Positions 24,985 through 33,014 of a DNA stretch of 64,000 bases are shown here, piece after piece. Each line of letters begins with the position of its first letter. Within the stretch, counting starts at the first letter, position 1. Origin of the DNA: Laceyella tengchongensis (GTDB taxonomy: Bacteria > Bacillota > Bacilli > Thermoactinomycetales > Thermoactinomycetaceae); assembly GCF_900182735.1 (NCBI RefSeq), contig NZ_FXTU01000002.1, positions 310,001 to 374,000 of the forward strand. Direction: 5' to 3'. The translations under genes were made by a program, and so were the position numbers. The notes beneath the pieces are model-generated. The model had not been told where the DNA came from, did not search any database, and saw nothing but the letters and a program-made list of their open reading frames with translations.

Positions 24985-25109
24985 CTCTGTCCTTCCCCCC
25001 TATCATAACCTTACCCCGTTTCATCCAAAAACATGACAGCGATTTGATAGAAATCAAGAATTTGTAAAAATATAGGCTTGTTTTTCCAATTCCAAAACAA
25101 AATAAATCA

Positions 25110-25134
25110 CACCCGGGCTTCCAAGCCGCAGGTG
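25110..25134 (-). terminator. Possible terminator of rodA
   Basis: On the minus strand CACC-GGCTT pairs with AAGCC-GGTG with small bulges, followed by a T-rich stretch. It lies 21 bases past the rodA stop. Confidence 0.45.
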
Positions 25135-25155
25135 CCGTGAAAGTGATATAGGATC

Positions 25156-26313
25156 TCAAAAGGACAGTGCATCCGTCTGGGTACGCATGCCCACATTGAC
25201 CACAAATCCAATCGCCAGCATTTGGGTCAAAAGCGAACTGCCGCCATAGCTGATCAAAGGCAGGGGAATCCCCGTGATGGGCATCAAGCCGATCGTCATC
25301 CCGATATTTTGGTAGATTTGAAACACAAACATCCCCATGACTCCCGCCACAATATAGGTTCCAAATAGGTGATCCGAGCGCAAGGCGACCACCAACATGC
25401 GGTATATCAATAGCAGATAGGCGCAAATGAGGATGCTGGCGCCAATAAACCCGAATTCCTCGGCGTAGACGGCGAAAATAAAGTCATTGTGCGGTTCCGG
25501 TATCCAATTCCCTTGCGCCTGCGTCCCTTGATGGAAGCCCTTGCCATGTAACATACCGGAGCCAATCGCGATCTTTGCCTGTGTTGATTGGTAGCCCGCT
25601 CCCGACGGATCAGAAGCCGGATCGATGAAAATTTGAATCCGTTTGACCTGGTGCGGCTGAAGAATGACGTGCAACAGCGGAGAGTCTGTAACATACAGAA
25701 GAAGAACGCTGCCCGCGATTGAACCAATTACCAAAAGCCCGCTCACAAACCATTTCCAATCCAGTCCACTCACCAGCAACATGCTGAGCAGAATGCCAAA
25801 GAGGATAAGTGCCGTCCCCAAGTCAGGCTGTGCTAAAATAATGAGAAACGGCACCCCAAACAACCAGCAAATGCGTCCTAGAGAAGATAGGTCGGACCAA
25901 GGGTGACCCTTTTTCTCCGCCAACACTTTCGCTAAAATCAAAATCAGGACCAGCTTCATCATTTCCGAAGGTTGAAACTGAAAACCACCGATACGAAACC
26001 ACAGCTGGGCGCCGTTCACCTCGACCCCCAAACCGGGCACCATCACCAACAAGTTCAGCAACACGCTGAAACCAAACAAAATGTACAGAAATCTCCCTTG
26101 TGACAAAATTTTATAATCCAACAGGAGAAAAATAGACATACATAGAAAACCCACTACATACCATACAATCTGCTTATTTACATAAGTGGGGTCATCGGTG
26201 TAAGTTGCGCTCGATATGGCTACAATGCTGATAGTTGCCAACACCAATACCATCATGATGATAAATGGATCAATGTTAAGAATTAAGAACCTCTTTTTTT
26301 GGACTGTTCTCAT
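25156..26313 (-). CDS. rodA: SEDS peptidoglycan polymerase RodA
   Basis: 385 residues, about ten hydrophobic helices. SEDS proteins polymerise lipid II into glycan strands together with a class B PBP. Family signatures are clear: GAQLWFRIGGFQFQPSEMMKL (about 95-115), the AQPDLGTALI segment, the PEPHNDFIFAVYAEEFGF loop with the conserved catalytic Asp (near 285), and TGIPLPLISYGGSS. HNDFIF and overall features favour RodA (elongation) over FtsW. It is read divergently from a second SEDS gene at 26605, an unusual arrangement. Confidence 0.92.
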   Translation of the reverse strand: MRTVQKKRFLILNIDPFIIMMVLVLATISIVAISSATYTDDPTYVNKQIVWYVVGFLCMSIFLLLDYKILSQGRFLYILFGFSVLLNLLVMVPGLGVEVNGAQLWFRIGGFQFQPSEMMKLVLILILAKVLAEKKGHPWSDLSSLGRICWLFGVPFLIILAQPDLGTALILFGILLSMLLVSGLDWKWFVSGLLVIGSIAGSVLLLYVTDSPLLHVILQPHQVKRIQIFIDPASDPSGAGYQSTQAKIAIGSGMLHGKGFHQGTQAQGNWIPEPHNDFIFAVYAEEFGFIGASILICAYLLLIYRMLVVALRSDHLFGTYIVAGVMGMFVFQIYQNIGMTIGLMPITGIPLPLISYGGSSLLTQMLAIGFVVNVGMRTQTDALSF

Positions 26314-26604
26314 GATCCCTTGCCCCTTTTTTTACAATCAGAGTCTGACCATCACATGTGACACTTCCTGACGACAGCGCGCGGGAATACGCCGATTCGC
26401 CCCGTGCGCGGCTTGGCAGGTACAACCCCTGCATCCGCGGACACGCTTGTCATCAGTCCCGCCACAACTAATCACAGCTTAACAAACGAACATGCGTTGG
26501 TAAACCTATTTTCCTGATGTCCCCGCCATCGTAGGAGGCGGAGCAGTTTACCATCACGCAATTCATGATAAAGGATAACTCTTCGCTAAAAGGAGATTGT
26601 AGTT
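26314..26604. other. Divergent region between two SEDS genes
   Basis: 291 bases. Near 26374-26412 a GC-rich imperfect palindrome (GCGCGCGGG / CCCGTGCGCG) occurs, and at 26498-26553 an inverted repeat precedes the ftsW-like gene. I could not place promoters confidently. Confidence 0.4.
26498..26553 (+). promoter_or_regulatory. Stem-loop in the leader of the ftsW-like gene
   Basis: TGGTAAAC (26498-26505) pairs with GTTTACCA (26546-26553), and a nested CCGCC/GGCGG pair lies inside. There is no U-tract, so it is either an RNA leader structure or a protein-binding palindrome. Confidence 0.35.
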
Positions 26605-27741
26605 ATGAAACGCGGCAAACCTGACTTTTGGCTGATTTTGATCACTTTTACCCTATTAGGTATCGGCCTGATCATGGTGTTTAGCGCCAGTTATTTTAAA
26701 GGCTATGTGGATTTGCAGGACTCATACTATTTTTTCAAAAAGCAATTGGTCTACGGTTTGTTGGGACTGGTGCTGTTTTTTGCGGTCTCCAACATCCCCT
26801 ACCAATTTTACCGCAAATACGTAGGGATCATCTTGTTCCTTTCACTCTTCTTCCTATTGGCCGTGCTTTTGTTCGGCGAAGTGCGCAACGGCGCGCGCCG
26901 CTGGATCGACTTGGGCTTCATCGATTTTCAGCCGTCGGAACTCGTGAAGCTCGGCATGATCATCTATACCGCTTCGATCATGGTAAAAAAGCAACCCCTG
27001 TTGGATAATTTCAAGCGGGCCTTGTTGCCGCCGCTGATCGTTATTGGCTTGGTTTCTTCCTTGTTGGTATTGGAGCCCCACTTCAGCGCGACTGTTATCA
27101 TCGTCGCCACCTGCTTTGTGATCATTTTTTGCTCCGGCGCGCGCATCAAGCACCTAGCCTTGTTGCTCTTTTCCGGCATCCCAGCCATGATTTTAATCAT
27201 GCTGACTAGCGATTACCGGATCGAGCGCTTGCACACGTTATTAAACCCGCTTAGCAATCCCAATGATGAAGGGTACCAGATCATTCAATCGCTCATCGCT
27301 ATCGGCCCTGGTGGCTTGACAGGAGTAGGATTGGGCGAAAGCATCCAAAAGCTCGCTTATCTGCCTGAAGCCCACACCGACTTCATCTTCTCCATCATCT
27401 CGGAAGAATTAGGCTTTGTCGGGGGATCGTTAGTGATTTTGTTGTTCATCCTATTCATCGTGCGCGGGGTGTTGATCGCATTGCAGGCGCCTGACCAATT
27501 CGGCACACTGCTCGGGATCGGGATCGTCACCTTGATGGGCATCGAATCGATCTTTAACTTAGGTGTTGTCACCGCTCTGCTCCCCGTGACCGGCGTTCCT
27601 CTGCCGCTGATCAGCTATGGGGGGACGGCTCTGATCATCAAAATGATCGGTTTAGGCATGTTGCTTAACATCTCTCGCTATCGCACCAAAAAAGAAAAGA
27701 CAGGCAAGCGCCCCACCGTCGCTCGACCTGTCCATATGTGA
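26605..27741 (+). CDS. SEDS family protein, FtsW/SpoVE-like
   Basis: 378 residues, about ten hydrophobic helices. The start has AAAGGAG at good spacing. Signatures: GLIMVFSASYF in helix 1, NGARRWIDLGFIDFQPSELVKL (about 91-112), LEPHFSATVI, and PEAHTDFIFSIISEELGFVGG with the catalytic Asp (near 256), then TGVPLPLISYGGT. The N-terminal VFSAS and the ARRWIDLG block resemble FtsW and SpoVE more than RodA. No ftsZ or mur genes are nearby, so it may be a second, specialised SEDS enzyme, for example for spore cortex. Confidence 0.88.
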   Translation: MKRGKPDFWLILITFTLLGIGLIMVFSASYFKGYVDLQDSYYFFKKQLVYGLLGLVLFFAVSNIPYQFYRKYVGIILFLSLFFLLAVLLFGEVRNGARRWIDLGFIDFQPSELVKLGMIIYTASIMVKKQPLLDNFKRALLPPLIVIGLVSSLLVLEPHFSATVIIVATCFVIIFCSGARIKHLALLLFSGIPAMILIMLTSDYRIERLHTLLNPLSNPNDEGYQIIQSLIAIGPGGLTGVGLGESIQKLAYLPEAHTDFIFSIISEELGFVGGSLVILLFILFIVRGVLIALQAPDQFGTLLGIGIVTLMGIESIFNLGVVTALLPVTGVPLPLISYGGTALIIKMIGLGMLLNISRYRTKKEKTGKRPTVARPVHM

Positions 27742-27744
27742 AAC

Positions 27745-27783
27745 CAGGCCAGATCGGATGCGTCATCCGATTTGGCCTTTTTC
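27745..27783. terminator. Terminator between the convergent ftsW-like and thiG genes
   Basis: AGGCCAGATCGGATG pairs with CATCCGATTTGGCCT, followed by TTTTT on the plus strand; an A-rich flank on the other side allows some action in both directions. Confidence 0.8.
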
Positions 27784-27789
27784 ATGCAC

Positions 27790-28554
27790 TTAGTCCAACA
27801 TGCCCTCTTTTGGACTGCTGGCCGTGGCCACAACCTTTTTGGGAATACGGCCAGCCTCCCAGCCCAGCCGTCCAGCTTCAACGGCCCATTTCATCGCCTG
27901 TGCCATTTTGACCGGATCTTTCGCTCCCGACACAGCCGTGTTTAACAACACCCCGTCGGCCCCCAATTCCATCGCTTGTGCCACATCGGCCGGAGAACCG
28001 ATGCCCGCATCGATGATGACAGGCACAGGGGAATCTTCAATGATATAACGGAGGTACAACGGATTTAACAAGCCTTGCCCCGACCCGATAGGAGATCCCC
28101 CCGGCATAATCGCGTGGGCACCTGCTTCCCACAATTTGCGTGCCAAGATCGGATCGTCAGAAGTATACGGAAGTACCGTGAACCCCTCTTCGACCAAAAT
28201 CTTCGTCGCTTCCAGCGTGGCGATGGGATCAGGCAGCAGCGTCTTCGTGTCAGCGATCACTTCAACCTTGATCATGTCGCACAAACCGGAAGCCCGGGCC
28301 AAATGCGCGATCCGCACCGCCTCGTCCACCGTTTGTGCGCCCGCTGTGTTCGGCAAGAGCTTATATCTCGTCAAATCCAGCATCTCCAAAAAATTAGGCT
28401 GATCTTGTTGATAAATGTTCATGCGACGCACCGCAAATGTCAGCACCTCCGTTCCTGATGCGTCCACCGCCTTTTTTTGCACCTCAAACGATGGGAATTT
28501 GCCAGTTCCCAAAAACAGACGAGAATGAAATGTATGATTTCCTATTTTGAGCAT
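27790..28554 (-). CDS. thiG: Thiazole synthase
   Basis: 254 residues from the ATG at 28554 (MLKIGNHTF), matching Bacillus ThiG; an ATG three codons earlier overlaps the thiS stop. ThiG condenses deoxyxylulose phosphate, ThiS thiocarboxylate and dehydroglycine into the thiazole phosphate of thiamine. Recognisable motifs are GTGKFPS, TFAVRRMN with the Schiff-base lysine region nearby, MPGGSPIGSGQGL and DAGIGSPADVAQAMELGADG for phosphate binding. It is last in the TPP-controlled operon. Confidence 0.95.
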   Translation of the reverse strand: MLKIGNHTFHSRLFLGTGKFPSFEVQKKAVDASGTEVLTFAVRRMNIYQQDQPNFLEMLDLTRYKLLPNTAGAQTVDEAVRIAHLARASGLCDMIKVEVIADTKTLLPDPIATLEATKILVEEGFTVLPYTSDDPILARKLWEAGAHAIMPGGSPIGSGQGLLNPLYLRYIIEDSPVPVIIDAGIGSPADVAQAMELGADGVLLNTAVSGAKDPVKMAQAMKWAVEAGRLGWEAGRIPKKVVATASSPKEGMLD

Positions 28555-28559
28555 GTGGC

Positions 28560-28763
28560 TCATCCTCCCCCTACAAATTGAACAATCTCTACTTGATCTC
28601 CATCTTGCAATCCCACACGCGGATAATCGTCCCGCGTCAATACCGTCCGATTGTGTTCCACGACGATAATGCGCGACGCCAAATTTAAGGCGGCGACCAA
28701 ATCAGCCACCGTCTCGGTGCCTTCAGCCACAGTGAATGACTTTCCATTCAACTGAATGATCAC
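28560..28763 (-). CDS. thiS: Sulfur carrier protein ThiS
   Basis: 67 residues from the GTG at 28763, with GGAGGG six bases upstream. It is a beta-grasp ubiquitin-like protein ending in VQFVGGG; the C-terminal Gly-Gly is adenylated by ThiF and turned into a thiocarboxylate that donates sulfur to ThiG. No thiF lies in this operon, so activation needs an enzyme encoded elsewhere. It starts three bases from the thiO stop. Confidence 0.92.
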   Translation of the reverse strand: MIIQLNGKSFTVAEGTETVADLVAALNLASRIIVVEHNRTVLTRDDYPRVGLQDGDQVEIVQFVGGG

Positions 28764-28765
28764 AT

Positions 28766-29896
28766 TTATCCCTCCTCCCACTTCTGTACATCCGCCTGGT
28801 TCATCGGGGCAAACGCGGCCAATTCGGGTACTGGCTCTCCCAGAAGCAGTCGAGCAACGGCATCGCCTGTGGCAGCGCTGAGCAAAATGCCGTTCCGGTA
28901 ATGACCAGTCGCAATCACTGCCCGGTTCTCATCGCCCAACTGCCCGACATAGGGAAAACGGTTTGGCGTACCGGGCCGCAATCCGGCCCAACTACGGGTG
29001 TGCAGACTATCCCGCAATCTAGGCACCAAATTAAAAGCAGATTGCAACAATCTCTGCACAGCTTCGGCGGTCACCTCTTCGTCCCATGCCCCATCCCGTT
29101 CCGTCGCACCCACAATGATTTCACCATTGGCCTTGGGCACAAGGTAACACTCCGGGCCATACAGCGTCCGGCTGAACAGCGGCTGTTTTGGTCGCAATGC
29201 CAATGACTCCCCCTTGACCGGCGTCATCGGCAAATGCCAACCCAATTTCTGGGCGATGGACTGGCTCCATACCCCTGCGGTGATAACAATCCAGTCCGCA
29301 ATCCAATGCCCCTGCGCGGTATCAACGTGCCACGTCCCGTCGGGGCTATGCTCAATCGCCCGTACCTCGGTGCCTTCCACCAGATTGGCCCCCAGCCGTT
29401 TCGCCGCTGACGCCAATGCCTGTGTCAACTTGGGAGCGGATACCTGCCAATCCTCTGGTAGGTACAATCCTCCCCTCACTTCCGGGTGGAGACTCGGTTC
29501 GAGCGCCAAACATTCCTCCGGCTCCAGCCAACGCGCAGTCTGCCCATAAGCGGTTTGCCATGCCTGACGCTCCCGCAAACGCTTCACATCCTCTTCAAAC
29601 CGGGCCACCTTCAGCAACCCGGCCCGGTTCAACTCAATGTCCACCCCGGTCCGTTCTAGCAACTCCGCTTGCAACGCCGGGAACATCGAGCGGCTCTGTA
29701 AACAAAACTCGGTCAAGGGCCCGGGTTCATCCATCTCCACCTGCGCTCCCAGCATGCCCGCCGCCGCGGATGAAGCGTGGCTCCCAATTGCGTCTCGCTC
29801 GACGACCACGCTTTTGATCCCCCGTCGGGCCAAATGAAAGGCGATGGAGCATCCCATCACGCCTCCCCCAATAATCAACACCTCAGCAGTCTGCAT
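28766..29896 (-). CDS. thiO: Glycine oxidase ThiO
   Basis: 376 residues of the DAO family. It oxidises glycine to the iminoacetate (dehydroglycine) needed by ThiG, using FAD and O2; this is the aerobic route, in contrast to ThiH. The FAD Rossmann motif GGGVMGCSIAFHLARRG is at 10-26, and the C-terminal GLRPGTPNRFPYVG and TGHYRNGILLSAATG stretches hold active-site arginine and tyrosine residues. The start overlaps tenI by 14 bases. Confidence 0.94.
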   Translation of the reverse strand: MQTAEVLIIGGGVMGCSIAFHLARRGIKSVVVERDAIGSHASSAAAGMLGAQVEMDEPGPLTEFCLQSRSMFPALQAELLERTGVDIELNRAGLLKVARFEEDVKRLRERQAWQTAYGQTARWLEPEECLALEPSLHPEVRGGLYLPEDWQVSAPKLTQALASAAKRLGANLVEGTEVRAIEHSPDGTWHVDTAQGHWIADWIVITAGVWSQSIAQKLGWHLPMTPVKGESLALRPKQPLFSRTLYGPECYLVPKANGEIIVGATERDGAWDEEVTAEAVQRLLQSAFNLVPRLRDSLHTRSWAGLRPGTPNRFPYVGQLGDENRAVIATGHYRNGILLSAATGDAVARLLLGEPVPELAAFAPMNQADVQKWEEG

Positions 29897-30485
29897 TTTC
29901 CCACCTTCTTCTCAGCTCTCTGGCCACACGCTCCGGCTGTTCATGATCGACCACCGCAGAGATGACAGCGATGCCATGGCAACCGGCACGCTTGATCTCT
30001 GCCACGTTGCCCGTGCCGATGCCTCCGACGGCAATCATCGGGATCTTAACCTGTTCCACCCACACCCGCAGCTGGCCGCTTCCCAACGGCGGCAATCCCG
30101 GTTTGGAAGCAGAAGGAAAGATATGGCCGACCATCAGATAGTCGGCACCTTCGTCCGCGGCCCGCTCCGCCGCCGCCAATGAATGAACCGACTTTCCCAC
30201 CCGAATCGCCGGGGACATAGCGGGCGGAAACGGCATCCGCTCAGGAAGATGAATCCCCCCCAGTCCCAGCGCTTCCGCCACGGTCACGGAACTGTTGACG
30301 ATCAACGATTTCGCCGGAATGCCAGCAGACAACAGCGCTTTGGCTCTTTGCATCAACTCGTCATCCGACAGCTGCTTGTACCGCAAATGAAACCAATCCA
30401 CCTCCGGCACGAGTCGAAGCCAACATCGCGCCAACTCCTGCACGGTCTGCTTAGAACTTGAAATCACGTGCAATTCCAATTTCAT
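29883..30485 (-). CDS. tenI: Thiazole tautomerase TenI
   Basis: 200 residues from the ATG at 30485 (MKLELHVI, matching the start of Bacillus TenI). It has the ThiE-like TIM-barrel fold, but the GKSVHSLAAA motif carries the His that TenI uses to aromatise the thiazole tautomer made by ThiG, and ThiE-specific pyrimidine residues are absent. VGHIFPSASKPGLPPLG binds phosphate. It is first in the operon after the TPP riboswitch, and oddly no Shine-Dalgarno sequence is visible before the start. Confidence 0.9.
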   Translation of the reverse strand: MKLELHVISSSKQTVQELARCWLRLVPEVDWFHLRYKQLSDDELMQRAKALLSAGIPAKSLIVNSSVTVAEALGLGGIHLPERMPFPPAMSPAIRVGKSVHSLAAAERAADEGADYLMVGHIFPSASKPGLPPLGSGQLRVWVEQVKIPMIAVGGIGTGNVAEIKRAGCHGIAVISAVVDHEQPERVARELRRRWENADC

Positions 30486-30496
30486 CACCACAACAT

Positions 30497-30526
30497 AAAA
30501 AACCCGATATCCATGGGGATATCGGG
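30497..30526 (-). terminator. Riboswitch-controlled terminator before tenI
   Basis: On the minus strand CCCGATATCC and GGATATCGGG form a perfect 10-bp hairpin followed by TTTTTT. It lies between the TPP aptamer and the tenI start, so TPP binding probably decides read-through. Confidence 0.88.
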
Positions 30527-30552
30527 CTACTGATCAAAAAAGGGTTCACGAT

Positions 30553-30652
30553 CTTCCCCACTTCCTTTCGCTGGCATTACCCAGTTCAAGTTCAAAGGGT
30601 TGGAACCGACTTGTTCCTCTCAGCACAGCACAACCTGTGCACCCCTAGTGGT
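30553..30652 (-). ncRNA. TPP riboswitch (THI element)
   Basis: On the minus strand the conserved elements occur in order: GGGGTGC, GCTGAGAGG, ACCCTTTGAAC and CTGGGTAATGCCAGCG. These are the thiamine pyrophosphate aptamer core. It controls tenI-thiO-thiS-thiG. Confidence 0.96.
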
Positions 30653-30680
30653 ACGACAACTTATTCATTTGTCCAATCTC

Positions 30681-30709
30681 ATTTTAAATCAAAACGATTA
30701 TTTTCTCAA
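30681..30709 (-). promoter_or_regulatory. Promoter of the thiamine operon
   Basis: On the minus strand TTGAGA (30704-30709) and TAAAAT (30681-30686) are 17 bases apart, placing the start about 25 bases before the TPP aptamer. The -35 lies inside the 3' end of the upstream GNAT gene. Confidence 0.7.
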
Positions 30710-31141
30710 CTTCACTAATTGTATCCCTTCTGGCGTAGCAAATGATTCCACGATCGTAAATCCATGCTTTAAGTAACAGTTGATTGCAGGGCGGTTGGCT
30801 TGTCCCGTTTGCACCTCCCAGATGGCGGCACCATCCAGTTCCAAGGCGTGCGATAGCAAGCGCGAAGCAATTCCCCGCCGAAAGTACGCCGGGTGAATCG
30901 CCAACCGGCAAATGTCTACCAGCTGCCCATTCTGTTCATATGAAAGGACGCCGACCAGCACATCCTGCTCATAATAACCAATAAAGGTTTCCGGCGAGCA
31001 TTTCAGCGAATCTTCTGTATCGTTTAGCGGCGGCAATTGATCACAACCGATGATCTCGGCCTCAATACGGTAGGCTCGTTGTTGGATCTCCACGATCCGA
31101 CTTAATGTAACCGGATCTTTCATGTCCAGTATGCGCATCAT
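30698..31141 (-). CDS. GNAT family N-acetyltransferase
   Basis: 147 residues. The acetyl-CoA-binding motif A is LAIHPAYFRRGIASRLLSHAL (the R/Q-x-x-G-x-G/A loop reads RRGIAS), and motif B ends ANRPAINCYLKHGFTIVE, typical of GNAT enzymes that act on small molecules or protein termini. The substrate is unknown. ATG start with AAGGAG upstream. It follows the ferredoxin gene by 14 bases, so the two are probably cotranscribed. Confidence 0.85.
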   Translation of the reverse strand: MMRILDMKDPVTLSRIVEIQQRAYRIEAEIIGCDQLPPLNDTEDSLKCSPETFIGYYEQDVLVGVLSYEQNGQLVDICRLAIHPAYFRRGIASRLLSHALELDGAAIWEVQTGQANRPAINCYLKHGFTIVESFATPEGIQLVKLRK

Positions 31142-31155
31142 CGGCTACTCGCTCC

Positions 31156-31440
31156 TTAAGGGATTTCTATGGCGACATCGCCATGAATAAACGTTTGGCA
31201 TGCCAGACGCCGGCCGGACGCCAAATCCGTTTCATTCAAATGGTGCAATTCCGGCTCTGTGTAATCACTGCATTGACTGCTACCCTCGATCACACGCACG
31301 CGGCACGTCCCGCACCGACCCGTCGTGCACTTGAACGGAATCGGAATCGACCGCGACGCCGCTTCCAGCAAAAGGTTGGCTCCTTCAGCCACTTCCATTT
31401 CTTTCGTCTGTCCGGCGATGTGGATACTCACTTTAGCCAT
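31156..31440 (-). CDS. 2Fe-2S plant-type ferredoxin
   Basis: 94 residues of the beta-grasp ferredoxin fold. The cluster cysteines are in FKCTTGRCGTCRV (a C-x5-C-x2-C arrangement) and RRLACQTF, so all four ligands are present. It is a small soluble electron carrier. Its partner is not evident; the spacing of the first cysteines is seen in a subgroup of bacterial ferredoxins linked to oxygenases and to carbonyl metabolism. It starts a two-gene unit with the GNAT gene. Confidence 0.9.
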   Translation of the reverse strand: MAKVSIHIAGQTKEMEVAEGANLLLEAASRSIPIPFKCTTGRCGTCRVRVIEGSSQCSDYTEPELHHLNETDLASGRRLACQTFIHGDVAIEIP

Positions 31441-31459
31441 TGTTTAGCCCTCCCCCATG

Positions 31460-31489
31460 AAAAAACCATCACGTCAACATGTGATGGTG
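31460..31489 (-). terminator. Terminator of the dedA-like gene
   Basis: On the minus strand ACCATCAC pairs with GTGATGGT, followed by TTTTTT, 15 bases past the stop. Confidence 0.8.
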
Positions 31490-31503
31490 TGTTGCTTTGC
31501 TAT

Positions 31504-32121
31504 TTATTGCTTCGTGTGATAGGAGTTGTTGTTGTTTTGGTTCCATAAGTACCAACCCAACCAGATCACCACAACGGGAAGCACAATCCATAACAATCGG
31601 GCGCCGTATTTGTGCATCACACCGAAAACCATTTCCCAATTCGCGCCAAGCACATGCCCCAGACCGATAAAGGTGGCGCACCAAAAAAACGCCCCCGTAT
31701 AGGCGAACAGGGAAAACCGGGCTAACGATATCTTGGAAATACCGGCGAGGTAAGCGGTGACATGGCGTACGCCAGGAATGAAATATCCAACAAATAGCAA
31801 CCAGTTTCCATACTTGCGGAACAAGAGTTGTGTGATACGCAAGCGGCGGCGCGTAATAAAAATCTTGCCACCGTATTTCTTGAGGAACGGATACCCCAAG
31901 CGCACCCCCAAATAATAGCTGATGCTGATTCCGCAAGCCGATCCCAAGAACGAACTGAGGAAAGCGAGGTAGAGATTAAGTTGACCCGTTGAGGTGAGAT
32001 AACCGAGAAACGTCATCATGATCTCATCAGGCAACGGCAATCCCGCGATCCCCAACACTAAAAAGAAAAAAATCCCGATATACCCGTATTGTTGTAACAG
32101 CTCCAGTAATGTTTGTTCCAT
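31504..32121 (-). CDS. DedA family membrane protein
   Basis: 205 residues with four to five hydrophobic segments. It belongs to the DedA/SNARE-associated (VTT) family: GLPLPDEIMMTFLGYL (about 28-43), LGSACGISISYYLGVRLG (near 60) and the RFIPGVR-like segment GYFIPGVRHVTAYLAG with its essential Arg (near 118). DedA proteins flip lipids such as undecaprenyl phosphate or phosphatidylethanolamine across the membrane. It is monocistronic with its own terminator. Confidence 0.9.
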   Translation of the reverse strand: MEQTLLELLQQYGYIGIFFFLVLGIAGLPLPDEIMMTFLGYLTSTGQLNLYLAFLSSFLGSACGISISYYLGVRLGYPFLKKYGGKIFITRRRLRITQLLFRKYGNWLLFVGYFIPGVRHVTAYLAGISKISLARFSLFAYTGAFFWCATFIGLGHVLGANWEMVFGVMHKYGARLLWIVLPVVVIWLGWYLWNQNNNNSYHTKQ

Positions 32122-32207
32122 GGTCTAACCCCGTTTACCCAATACGTACAAACAACTTAAGAATATCATACTTTCCCGTCCAGCAAAAGATGCGATCCCG
32201 CCCATGG

Positions 32208-32939
32208 TCAGTCGGTGAAGCCGGAGATAAGCTTAATCCCGTTCAACTGCATGTGATAAAGAAAAACGGTGTTCATTAGGTCCGCATGATGGGCCATCGC
32301 CCCAATTTGCTCGGCCGTCTCCACCGGCAAATCGTATGTCCGCACATGGGAAACAGGGACAATCACTTGCGTTTGGGCGTTAACTTGATTGGCTAGCAAC
32401 CGAATGCCCATCGCATTTTGGTAAATGCATAAATCGGTGCAATCTCCTACCACGATAAAAGAGCTGGGGCCGGCGGCGAAAACCTGGTCCAACCAGTCGC
32501 AAAACCGGACGCCTTCTCGATTTACTCCAAACAACCCGTTGGTGGCGTTTTTGCGGAACAATTGGACACCCGGCGCGTCAAAGACTGGCTTCAATTCATC
32601 CACCACTTCCGCCTCCACTGTGCCTTGCACGCAATGGGGAGCAAATGCGGTGAATTCAATTGCGTCAGCCGGATGGTCGTCATTGAGGAAAATGATATTT
32701 TCCGTCGGCAAGCCTTGCGCTATTAGCGTTTGGGCTAGCTCTGACACCGGCTTCACCATTTCGCGCACGCGCGGACTGGCTAAAGGCCCCACATCGCAAA
32801 ACCCTTTCAACACATCGACAAAAACAAGATACACCCGTTCCCAGGCCCCCAATTGGTCCTTAATCTGAGTGATGGACCAGACGGGCGCTTCAGCCACGAC
32901 CCGCTCCATATGACCAATGGCTTCAACATGATGTTGCAA
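32208..32939 (-). CDS. Isochorismatase/nicotinamidase-like cysteine hydrolase
   Basis: 243 residues with a TTG start (GGAGG eight bases upstream). The isochorismatase fold is clear: the Asp in FVDVLKGFCDVG (near 42), a Lys in LFRKNATNGLFG (near 130), and the nucleophilic Cys in VVGDCTDLCIYQNAMG (near 171). This triad fits nicotinamidases and related amidases. The N-terminus is longer than in PncA. It could hydrolyse nicotinamide to nicotinate, but no NAD genes are near. Confidence 0.82.
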   Translation of the reverse strand: MQHHVEAIGHMERVVAEAPVWSITQIKDQLGAWERVYLVFVDVLKGFCDVGPLASPRVREMVKPVSELAQTLIAQGLPTENIIFLNDDHPADAIEFTAFAPHCVQGTVEAEVVDELKPVFDAPGVQLFRKNATNGLFGVNREGVRFCDWLDQVFAAGPSSFIVVGDCTDLCIYQNAMGIRLLANQVNAQTQVIVPVSHVRTYDLPVETAEQIGAMAHHADLMNTVFLYHMQLNGIKLISGFTD

Positions 32940-33014
32940 CTGGATCGCCTCCGCTTTTAAGATGATTCGCTCTCATCTTAACAAAGACAAGCTTGTTTTA
33001 AAAGAAGGAATGGG

